Below are positions 1 to 6,202 of a stretch of DNA of 6,202 bases, piece by piece. Source of the DNA: an uncultured Bacteroidales bacterium (GTDB lineage Bacteria > Bacteroidota > Bacteroidia > Bacteroidales > Marinilabiliaceae); contig CALAVC010000232.1 of the NCBI GenBank assembly GCA_937892095.1, positions 1 through 6,202 of the forward strand. The letters are read 5' to 3'. Numbering within the stretch: position 1 is the stretch's first letter; each line of letters opens with the position of its first letter. Position numbers and translations under genes: made by a program. The notes under the pieces are model-generated. The model was not told the origin of the DNA. It was given only the letters and a program-made list of their open reading frames with translations, and searched no databases.

Positions 1-78
1 TATGACGAGGGCGGACAGCTTTCCGAAAGGGTAAGGAGAAATCCCTATTCTGTAATTTTATTTGATGAGATAGAAAAA
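1..78 (+). other. ClpB/ClpC-type AAA+ Walker B fragment (N-terminal part of the chimeric ORF)
   Basis: The first 26 codons contain EGGQLSERVRR, then PYSV, then the Walker B strand ILFDEIEK. This is the hallmark of the second AAA+ domain of ClpA/ClpB/ClpC unfoldases, where the DE pair coordinates Mg-ATP and activates water. In those proteins DEIEK is followed by AHPDVFNILLQ or similar. Here that continuation is absent and the frame goes on with VSPPTNKRYV, which fits a pyruvyl transferase. Whether a complete clp gene precedes this point cannot be seen. Confidence 0.75.
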
Positions 79-576
79 GTCAGCCCACCAACAAACAAAC
101 GATACGTCTTGTTTTATCGGATTAGGAATAGCGACCAATACCTACAGACGGCAATTGAATACGCCAAAAAGAAAGGCGCAGTCTTGCTTCTCATATCCGC
201 ATGGATAGACCCAACCATAACCATTTTTGCCATACGCAATTGGCGCAACGTCATATTTCGACCAGCCATAGGTCCTGAACAATTCCTTTGTGCCATTCGT
301 AACGCTGTTGCCGTTTTTACGCCATCTTTCCACGGTTGCGTCTTTTCGATTATTTTTCACAAACAGTTTTTCAGTCCCAAATGTTCTTCCTGGAACTCGA
401 GAATAGAAAATCTTTTGGCAGAAACTGGTCTTAAAAGTCAATTGCTCTTACCAAAAGAATCAGCCTCAAATACGGACATCAATTGGACAAAAGTAGATGA
501 AGCTTTGGCTGCTATGCGCCAACGAGGACACAATTTTCTCGATGAGGCACTAAACCCACTTATGCAACAGGCATAA
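1..576 (+). CDS. Chimeric ORF, 5'-partial: ClpB/ClpC AAA+ fragment fused in frame to C-terminal half of a polysaccharide pyruvyl transferase
   Basis: Frame 1 is open from the window edge to the TAA at 574-576 (191 codons visible), so no start can be assigned. Codons from about 28 on match the C-terminal half of the polysaccharide pyruvyl transferase family, which adds ketal-pyruvate to sugars of exopolysaccharides or cell-wall polymers in the cytoplasm. Visible landmarks are the strand YVLFY (103-117), GPEQFL then a helix ending in TPSFHG (His at 331-333), and a final RIENLL...INW...FLDEAL stretch. The His of the family's SFHG or RLH-type motif contributes to binding the pyruvyl donor; here the usual TDSFHG reads TPSFHG. 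Family members run to roughly 350-400 residues, so the N-terminal half is missing and is replaced by AAA+ sequence (codons 1-26). As written it is unlikely to be an active transferase. It could be a recombined pseudogene or an assembly join. The C-terminal assignment is fairly sure; the meaning of the fusion is not. Confidence 0.75.
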   Translation, partial: YDEGGQLSERVRRNPYSVILFDEIEKVSPPTNKRYVLFYRIRNSDQYLQTAIEYAKKKGAVLLLISAWIDPTITIFAIRNWRNVIFRPAIGPEQFLCAIRNAVAVFTPSFHGCVFSIIFHKQFFSPKCSSWNSRIENLLAETGLKSQLLLPKESASNTDINWTKVDEALAAMRQRGHNFLDEALNPLMQQA

Positions 577-601
577 CAATACCTCGAATAATTAATAACC
601 C

Positions 602-634
602 AAAAGGGAAACCTCTGTTCGAGATTTCCCTTTT
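602..634. terminator. Bidirectional Rho-independent terminator between convergent genes
   Basis: AAAAGGGAAA at 602-611 pairs perfectly with TTTCCCTTTT at 625-634. After one mismatch (612/624), CTC at 613-615 pairs with GAG at 621-623 around the five-base loop 616-620. The outer A:T pairs give a U-rich 3' side whichever strand is transcribed. It sits in the 84-base gap between the stop of the plus-strand ORF (576) and the stop of minus-strand ndk (661), the expected place for a shared terminator. Confidence 0.8.
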
Positions 635-660
635 CATATTTAGCTACGTGTCTATATTCC

Positions 661-1098
661 TTAGATAACCTGTTCGCTACGAAGGTATTCCTGACGGCTA
701 AAGAAGAATGAGCTTTCACGCTCTGCATTCTCGTCGCTGTCGGAGCCGTGAATGGCGTTGGCTGTTTTGCTGGTTGCAAAGAGTTTGCGAATAGTGCCCT
801 CTTCGGCCTTTTCGGGGTCGGTTGCACCAATGAGCTTACGGAAGTCTTCGACTGCATTCTCTTTGAGAAGTACCATGGCTACGATAGGACCAGACGACAT
901 AAAAGATATGAGCTCTTGGTAGAATGGACGATCTTTGTGTACAGCATAGAACTCAGCTGCCATGTCTATGGTCATCTTGAAAGTCTTGATGGCGGCAATG
1001 GTGTAGCCAGCCTCTTCTATCTTAGACAGGATATGACCGATGTGCTTGTTACGAACGGCACCCGGCTTAATCATCGAGAATGTTTTGTTTCCGCTCAT
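661..1098 (-). CDS. ndk: Nucleoside diphosphate kinase
   Basis: This complete 145-residue protein has the usual length for bacterial Ndk, which balances nucleotide pools by moving the gamma-phosphate of ATP onto other (d)NDPs through a phospho-histidine. The signature NAIHGSDS is present with catalytic His117. Other expected active-site positions are Lys11 (in IKPGAV), Tyr51, Phe59, Arg87, Thr93 (GATDP), Arg104 (GTIR), Asn114 and Glu128. The one mild deviation is KPGAV where most homologues have KPDAV or KPDGV. The ATG at 1096-1098 begins the conserved N-terminal strand directly, which supports this start; the upstream bases are A-rich with no clear Shine-Dalgarno, as is normal in Bacteroidota. 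The gene lies 86 bases downstream of the giant gene on the same strand and converges on the chimeric ORF across the 602-634 hairpin. It could be co-transcribed with the giant gene or have its own promoter. The assignment is firm. Confidence 0.97.
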   Translation of the reverse strand: MSGNKTFSMIKPGAVRNKHIGHILSKIEEAGYTIAAIKTFKMTIDMAAEFYAVHKDRPFYQELISFMSSGPIVAMVLLKENAVEDFRKLIGATDPEKAEEGTIRKLFATSKTANAIHGSDSDENAERESSFFFSRQEYLRSEQVI

Positions 1099-1184
1099 TA
1101 TATTGAGTCTTTTTAGTAAAATTTAGATTTCTGACACAAATTTAAGTTTTTTTTATTTATGCATACAACGATAGACTACAATAT

Positions 1185-4100
1185 TTACTCACTCGCAGGC
1201 TGTTCTTCGGGCGTTTCAGCTTCTGCCGCTGGTTCTGCTGCTTCTTCTTCGGGTTGTTGTTCTTCGGGTTCTGCCTCTTCTTCTGGCTCTTCCTCTTCGG
1301 GTGTTTGAGTGGTATCGCCATCATCGAGTACGGCATAGGGGTCGGCTGGTATGTGGCTTAAACCAAAGTTCTCGTTAAAATATGTAAGATAAGACTCTTT
1401 GGCAAGTCCATAATCGGAGTCGTAAGTTCTGTCGCGACGCGATTTTGCAGGTATGGACTCAATGATGGTCGCCACTTCGGGATTAGAAGAGAGTAGCCCG
1501 ACATGATAGTCGCCACTTTTGAGTCTATAGTCGAAGAAATACCATGTGCCATCGCGAAGCGTCATGAGCATTTTCATGCGCGCACCCTTGCCTTTTTTGA
1601 CGAGCAATTCGGCTTTGACGTGTACTTTGCGTGCCACCTTGCAGTAGCGCATCATCATTAGATTAACCGTCGTGTCGCACACATACGAACGCTTGGGCGT
1701 GCTCCACGTCAGCTGGAGATTATCGAACGAGAACATAGGACCATCAGATGGCAAATAGGCCACGTTGTAGTCGAAGTAGGCGGCTGTCCGTTTCTTGATA
1801 ATGGCAATAGAAGCCGTGTCGTACACTTCGCGTAGTCGACTTTCGTAACGATACGATGCCGTATCGCATTTGGGTGCTTTGGTTAGCACATCTTTGTAGA
1901 TGAGTGTAGCCACTTCGGGTCCGACGAAAAAGTCCATTTCGCCGAAGATGTTCATAGTAATGGTGTTCGTTGCTCTTTCGTGGCGAATGTCGCCAGCACC
2001 CGAAATGTCGAATGAGACGTTTTTGCGCTTAGACAGTGTGGGATAAATCCCAATCTGACCAAATCCTACAACAGCGTCCGACTTTTCTTCAAAGCCCATA
2101 TACGCTCCCACAGTGTCGGGCTTTTCGATTTTGGCGAGCGTATTAAGTTCATATCGCTCAAATATGTTATTGTGATACAGAATACCTTCGTCGGGAGCCT
2201 TGAGCATAATAAGGTCGCTAACGTCCTTACGACTCTCGAAAAAGCTGGCATAGGCATGTACAGAATCTTTGCGTATGTAGAATGCTCTGTACGTCTCATC
2301 TTGCTTGTTGCGAGCCTTGCCCTCGGTGGTGCGGAACGAGCGTGCCGAAATAGGAATACGAACCTTATGAGGGTCGAGTACAGCATCGAAGCGTACGTAG
2401 TCTTTGGGTCCGTGTGCCGCACCATGCAACATCTTGGCACCACCATCAAATTCGAGCAACTGACGTCTGCCATCTATAATTGTCTTTCCCTTAAAGGCAA
2501 AATATTTGTCTATGGGCATATCGTCCGAAACGATACCACTGGCAATTGTTATACCATCTTCGGCAACTATTTCACCCATAAATATATTGTGCGAAGCACC
2601 CATGTCGTCTTTGAAGTCGTAGTTGCCGTGTCCCTTATATTTTTTTGCACCTTCAATCTGCACGTGAGCATCGGTAAATGAGTGGCTAGTACTATCGGTC
2701 GTTACGTCAACCTTCGTCTTGTCGAAAGCATCCATAACAGCATTCTTGCGAATGGTCACGACATCTCCTTTTTTGAGATGGACTCGCGCGTCGGCTACGT
2801 CGATAAACTCAACATCTTCACATCGAAGAATGTTTGAATTGCGGTCGAAAGTGGCCACAGGTACAAGGAAGTTGAGCGAGTCGCCACGCTCTTTGGTACA
2901 AACGAAACGGTTACCTTCTGAACCTTTCTGACCAATAGTCTCAGCGTTGCGGTCGATGTCCCACGTATAGTTTTTGACCATCGTCTTATACTTAATGGTC
3001 GCAAACTCTTTCTCGTTACCTTCGCTGGCCATAAACGAGAAGTAACCTTCACGTTTCTCGAAATCGATAAATGACGATTGTGTACGACGCAATAGTTCTC
3101 GGGCAATGCTTTTTTCTTGTCGGCTAATGCGTGCAATAATCGTATCTTCTTGGATACCATCGTTATAATACTTGCGACGAATGGAGCCTGCAACCTTATT
3201 GTATATATGTCGGTCTTTTTTGTACACAATGTCGCGACGTAGTTCACCAGACTGGAGCACAGTCTCGGCATTCTCGGTCGTGTAGGAGGCGAAGTAAGAT
3301 GTGTCGGCCTGAATGGTATGGTCGGTAAAGCGAAGAATGCCACTCTCGAGAGTCGAAGACGACAGCAATGTACGCCCCATGCCATGAAGTCCTGACGGTG
3401 TTACTTGCAACATGCCATCCATTTCGCACTCAAAACCTGTTTCTGCCTTTTCTGTGGGGAACATCTTAAACTTGCCAATGGTGTTTTTTACGTCAAGATG
3501 GTCTTCTTCGGGATAGTATTCAAGCCACGATTGACCAGGCACTTCAAAATTATTCTCGTCGCGAATGGCCTGATTACGTCCGAGCTCTACACCAGGGTAA
3601 GTCGGTTTCTTGTCTGTAATTTTAGCCACATCGAACTGTTTTGTGGTCCCCTCGGCATGGTCGGGCAAGAAAACAAATGCATCTTTACTTGCCGAGCGAC
3701 TGACCAAATATTCGATTTCGCCAAAGCCACGAAGCCCCTCGTTGCTAAGGTCGACAGTGTTGTAGAATTTGGCTTTACCACCATATATGGGGTATCCTTC
3801 TTCGGGCGACTCCTGACTGAAACCAAGCGAACGATCTTTTTCTCGAATGACAAGGTCGTGTTCTATATCGGGGAATATGCCTGTTGTCAAGACTCCATGA
3901 AACGGCAAGTTGCTATTTGTAATGTTGTTTATATCCTCGAAAGTGAAAGTATCGACCGTAAAATAGAACGTCTCTCGCGGATAGCGTCCGCCCTGAATAC
4001 TGGGGTCGTCGTAATATATCTTAGCTGGACTCGTAGAGTTGAGTCGAGGATAACCCGTGGTGTTCATCTTGCCACTCTTATTTCCCGGGTCGTCAATCTG

Positions 4101-6068
4101 AATGATGCCCGATAGGTCGTTGAGCACGTTTCCCACACCCACTTTTGATGGTTGTCCGTAGCGGTCGAGATGAGCTGAGTCTACAGCCTGCATTTTAAGC
4201 TCTTCAATGCTGTCGAGGCGTAGCTGATAGTTGTCGTATGAAAAATAGAAATCCTTGCCTCGTGCCGACACGAGTCCGACAGTTACAAGCCCGTCAAACT
4301 CAAAGTCGCGATTGCGTTTAAGAATGACGTTGCCACTATCTGGTATAAGGTTAACATTTTTGGTTTCGGAGACGATGATGCCTGGCACCTTATTGAGGTG
4401 CATATTCATAGAGTTTAGGTCTATGTAGCCATTAGGATTCTTAGCCGTAGAGTCTATTGACAAGAATCGCAAGACGTCATAGTCTTTCTTGCCTATGCTA
4501 AACTGCAAGTAGTCATAGAGACGATCGGTAGCTCGACAGACATCGCGATCGACATAGTAGTCGACAAAACCATTGTAGGAAAACGATAGCAATAGTTTTT
4601 GAGTTTCTTGAAGAGACTTGCCACAATAGTCGGCAAAGTCGCGCACTGGGAAACCGCCACCACCATTATATCGCACAAAGTCGGCAATCTGCTGAAATGG
4701 GTGAACAGACGACATGCCCCAAAGTTTCCCAAAATAGTCATCATGATAATATCCTTGCGACTCGAAGTAAGCAGTATTCTGTGCTGCACCGGGCAACATG
4801 GTCATATAGATTCGCGAGCCATCGATGTTCCACTTCATAAGTTCTACTTCCATATTCACCTTATGATACGAGTCTCGATATGTCGACTGCTCAATACCTT
4901 TGTTTCCGCGCGTAAGTTCTATCGTTCGCGTAGACTGTTTGAAACGAAAACGTACACCCGGGTGGGTTATATTGTCGCGCAAAAGGTTTATCTTGACTTC
5001 TGTACGACCACCATAGATAACGTCGTCCGAAATCTGAAAACTCGTAGAACCAAATGTCGCAAGGATGGTGTCTTGATGATGAATGGTTACTTCGGCAGGA
5101 AGCCACGAGCTACCCGTCCCGAGGAAGTTGGCACCTTCTTGTGTAAAACCACCATTGTACGAAACGTTGGGGAACATCTCTTTTACTTCCATTCGCTGAC
5201 CAGTCAAAGTCTCGAACTTGGGGTAACGCGCTCCGTTGGTAGTCTTACGGCTGACGCACTTATACTCCACCATTCCACGAAGTTTTTCTTTGAAGTATTT
5301 GTTGTTAACAAAGTCAGCTTCGCCAATGCTGACAGTGTTAGTCTTCATATTGATGTCATATTTTTCAAACTCAGCATACACCTCACCTGCTGGCAGACCG
5401 ACGCGTTCCCACGTGATGACACCTTTATTGCCGACCCACTTGTTGTCTTTGGTATAAAAAACGCCACTTGTGCGGACGACGTCCATGCTATCTCCTTGTG
5501 CAAAACAACGTAGCGTACCCTCGGGAACATTGATGACAAAATTTTCGCCATCGGCTTGCATGCTGACACTTGTAGGGCTAAGTGTTGTCCAACGAACAGC
5601 ATTGGTCTGCACAAGCGCACCCGTAGCCAACCACGATTGTGTCCACTTAAAAAGCGAGTTCAACCCACTAAGAGCTGCGCGTTTTGAAGCACGAGTCTCG
5701 AGAACCTTCTTCCACTCCGACAAGTTGCCACCACGCAAATTGTTGCAACTGTCGAGCATTATATATGTCTTTATACAATTCTGATAGTCGGGGAATGGGC
5801 GAGCACGCATCTTGCGCATTTTTTCGCACAATGCAATCATGTCGTCTTTCAGACTTGCATCGCCCGTTTGCATAAACGAAGATAGTTCTTGACTAAAAGT
5901 CTCAGCTCGTTTCTTGTCGCTGGCCGATTCAAAGAGCAGAGTCATTTGCTCGGTGAATGTGTTGTAGTCAGTACTAAATTCATCGGTGGTCTGCAATGCT
6001 CCACGACTAATTAGCGAGGTTGCCCAAAGCGAGCAAAGAAGCAAAGATGCTATAAGTATTTTTTTCAT
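1185..6068 (-). CDS. Giant exported beta-rich protein of unknown function (1627 aa) with acidic C-terminal tail
   Basis: I do not recognise a named family. Residues 1-24 look like a Sec signal peptide (MKK, then a hydrophobic stretch 4-20; possible cleavage after Ser18 or Ala24). Cys12 follows LLL, not a proper lipobox, so a lipoprotein is unlikely. Residues about 30-150 are mainly helical with four Cys (81, 98, 108, 188 just after). From about 155 on, alternating polar/hydrophobic strands and glycine turns dominate, suggesting a beta-helical or stacked beta-sandwich fold. Residues 455-540 form a helical insert resembling a winged helix. A module around 756-811, with GLRGFG at 778-783, has a likely cousin at 879-930, with GLHGMG at 893-898. 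Residues 1590-1627 are a Glu/Pro/Ala tail. There is no transmembrane segment beyond the signal, no clear enzyme motif and no type IX secretion C-terminal domain. The start at 6066-6068 gives the signal peptide immediately and lies 9 bases after the prmA stop, so the two are probably one operon. The uninterrupted frame argues for selection. A periplasmic or envelope-associated structural role is inference. Confidence 0.93.
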   Translation of the reverse strand: MKKILIASLLLCSLWATSLISRGALQTTDEFSTDYNTFTEQMTLLFESASDKKRAETFSQELSSFMQTGDASLKDDMIALCEKMRKMRARPFPDYQNCIKTYIMLDSCNNLRGGNLSEWKKVLETRASKRAALSGLNSLFKWTQSWLATGALVQTNAVRWTTLSPTSVSMQADGENFVINVPEGTLRCFAQGDSMDVVRTSGVFYTKDNKWVGNKGVITWERVGLPAGEVYAEFEKYDINMKTNTVSIGEADFVNNKYFKEKLRGMVEYKCVSRKTTNGARYPKFETLTGQRMEVKEMFPNVSYNGGFTQEGANFLGTGSSWLPAEVTIHHQDTILATFGSTSFQISDDVIYGGRTEVKINLLRDNITHPGVRFRFKQSTRTIELTRGNKGIEQSTYRDSYHKVNMEVELMKWNIDGSRIYMTMLPGAAQNTAYFESQGYYHDDYFGKLWGMSSVHPFQQIADFVRYNGGGGFPVRDFADYCGKSLQETQKLLLSFSYNGFVDYYVDRDVCRATDRLYDYLQFSIGKKDYDVLRFLSIDSTAKNPNGYIDLNSMNMHLNKVPGIIVSETKNVNLIPDSGNVILKRNRDFEFDGLVTVGLVSARGKDFYFSYDNYQLRLDSIEELKMQAVDSAHLDRYGQPSKVGVGNVLNDLSGIIQIDDPGNKSGKMNTTGYPRLNSTSPAKIYYDDPSIQGGRYPRETFYFTVDTFTFEDINNITNSNLPFHGVLTTGIFPDIEHDLVIREKDRSLGFSQESPEEGYPIYGGKAKFYNTVDLSNEGLRGFGEIEYLVSRSASKDAFVFLPDHAEGTTKQFDVAKITDKKPTYPGVELGRNQAIRDENNFEVPGQSWLEYYPEEDHLDVKNTIGKFKMFPTEKAETGFECEMDGMLQVTPSGLHGMGRTLLSSSTLESGILRFTDHTIQADTSYFASYTTENAETVLQSGELRRDIVYKKDRHIYNKVAGSIRRKYYNDGIQEDTIIARISRQEKSIARELLRRTQSSFIDFEKREGYFSFMASEGNEKEFATIKYKTMVKNYTWDIDRNAETIGQKGSEGNRFVCTKERGDSLNFLVPVATFDRNSNILRCEDVEFIDVADARVHLKKGDVVTIRKNAVMDAFDKTKVDVTTDSTSHSFTDAHVQIEGAKKYKGHGNYDFKDDMGASHNIFMGEIVAEDGITIASGIVSDDMPIDKYFAFKGKTIIDGRRQLLEFDGGAKMLHGAAHGPKDYVRFDAVLDPHKVRIPISARSFRTTEGKARNKQDETYRAFYIRKDSVHAYASFFESRKDVSDLIMLKAPDEGILYHNNIFERYELNTLAKIEKPDTVGAYMGFEEKSDAVVGFGQIGIYPTLSKRKNVSFDISGAGDIRHERATNTITMNIFGEMDFFVGPEVATLIYKDVLTKAPKCDTASYRYESRLREVYDTASIAIIKKRTAAYFDYNVAYLPSDGPMFSFDNLQLTWSTPKRSYVCDTTVNLMMMRYCKVARKVHVKAELLVKKGKGARMKMLMTLRDGTWYFFDYRLKSGDYHVGLLSSNPEVATIIESIPAKSRRDRTYDSDYGLAKESYLTYFNENFGLSHIPADPYAVLDDGDTTQTPEEEEPEEEAEPEEQQPEEEAAEPAAEAETPEEQPASE
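1188..1301 (-). repeat. Degenerate GAA/CCC-rich tandem repeat encoding a Glu/Pro acidic tail
   Basis: The last 38 codons of the giant gene (residues 1590-1627) encode 19 Glu and 7 Pro with Ala, Gln, Thr and Ser and no Lys or Arg, in irregular units like PEEEEPEEEAEP and PEEQQPEEEAAEP. On the plus strand this appears as repeated TCTTCGGG and CTTCTTCTTC blocks. It is likely a disordered, strongly negative tail that may bind cations or a basic partner. The DNA could vary in length by slippage between strains. Confidence 0.85.
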
Positions 6069-6077
6069 GCGTGCTGA

Positions 6078-6202
6078 TTATTCTTTTACAAAGTCGAGAC
6101 GCGTCCAACGATTGAGCGAACTGACGTTTTGAAGACTTAACCCAAGCGACTCCGCAAGTGCTTGAAGTTGGGCAACATCTTCGGTATAGAAACCGCTGAG
6201 GA
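6078..6202 (-). CDS. prmA: Ribosomal protein L11 methyltransferase, C-terminal fragment (partial at window edge)
   Basis: Reading the minus strand from the right edge, 40 codons precede a TAA at 6078-6080. The peptide starts LSGFYTEDVAQLQALAESLG and ends NRWTRLDFVKE. The SGFY.ED... helix followed by a final N-R/H-W strand is typical of the end of PrmA, the SAM-dependent enzyme that methylates ribosomal protein L11 in the cytoplasm. The SAM-binding core lies outside the window, so the call rests on the C-terminal signature alone. The stop is 9 bases before the ATG of the giant gene, which suggests a shared transcript. Another class I methyltransferase cannot be excluded. Confidence 0.72.
   Translation of the reverse strand, partial: LSGFYTEDVAQLQALAESLGLSLQNVSSLNRWTRLDFVKE

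Noticed and set aside
748..1116. 122-codon plus-strand ORF opposite ndk, and a minus-strand ORF at 438-857
   Set aside because: Both overlap genes with clear family signatures (ndk and the pyruvyl-transferase C-terminus) in the wrong frame and show no domain.
1111..1140. Possible Bacteroidota-type promoter for ndk (TTTG at 1137-1140 minus strand, TA-start box TACTAAAA at 1111-1118)
   Set aside because: The TTTG and the spacing of 18 fit, but the -7 box matches TAnnTTTG only at TA. In such AT-rich sequence this is weak evidence.
1099..1184. Terminator after the giant gene
   Set aside because: The gap has an A/T-rich run but no convincing stem followed by U residues on the minus strand.
1185..1330. 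Type IX secretion C-terminal sorting domain on the giant protein
   Set aside because: The C-terminus is a Glu/Pro disordered tail, not the beta-sandwich domain with conserved Gly and Lys residues expected of such signals.
3405..4115. 236-codon plus-strand ORF, and shorter ones at 2172-2681 and 2719-2931
   Set aside because: They are shadows of the giant gene with no recognisable motif, plausible start context or conserved pattern.
4599..5513. 304-codon plus-strand ORF antisense to the giant gene
   Set aside because: Its product is Cys/Thr/Arg-scattered with no domain, and it lies entirely opposite a well-supported gene. Long antisense frames arise here from the codon use of the real gene.
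6030..6068. Lipoprotein signal at Cys12 of the giant protein
   Set aside because: The residues before the Cys are LLL. A lipobox needs Gly, Ala or Ser directly before the Cys, so cleavage by signal peptidase I is more likely.

Overview
The window looks like a chromosomal segment from a Bacteroidota bacterium, most likely Bacteroidales and Prevotella-like. This rests on protein similarity recalled from memory (Ndk, a PrmA C-terminus, a pyruvyl-transferase C-terminus), AT-rich start regions without clear Shine-Dalgarno sequences, and a very large exported beta-rich protein of a kind seen in that phylum. No search was run, so the taxonomy is inference.

Layout: (1) Bases 1-576, plus strand, hold a reading frame already open at the left edge. 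Its first 26 or so codons read as the Walker B region of a ClpB/ClpC-type AAA+ unfoldase. It then passes in frame into the C-terminal half of a polysaccharide pyruvyl transferase. The two halves do not belong to one known protein, and the join lies at a short A-rich stretch near bases 73-79. (2) A near-perfect hairpin at 602-634 separates this ORF from the convergent minus-strand genes and probably terminates transcription from both sides. (3) ndk, nucleoside diphosphate kinase, minus strand, complete. (4) A single 1627-codon minus-strand gene fills 1185-6068. It encodes an exported protein of unknown function with a signal peptide, a helical N-terminal region, long beta-rich modules, a winged-helix-like helical insert and a Glu/Pro-rich tail. 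(5) At the right edge are the last 40 codons of a minus-strand gene that reads as prmA, ribosomal protein L11 methyltransferase. It ends 9 bases before the start of the giant gene.

The minus-strand order is prmA, giant exported protein, ndk. The 9-base gap makes prmA and the giant gene a likely operon. ndk follows after 86 bases with no obvious terminator between, so it may be read through or have its own promoter. prmA and ndk are housekeeping genes and say little about what the giant protein does. The pyruvyl-transferase remnant suggests an exopolysaccharide locus to the left. The two items most worth pursuing are the in-frame Clp/pyruvyl-transferase chimera and the uncharacterised giant protein.
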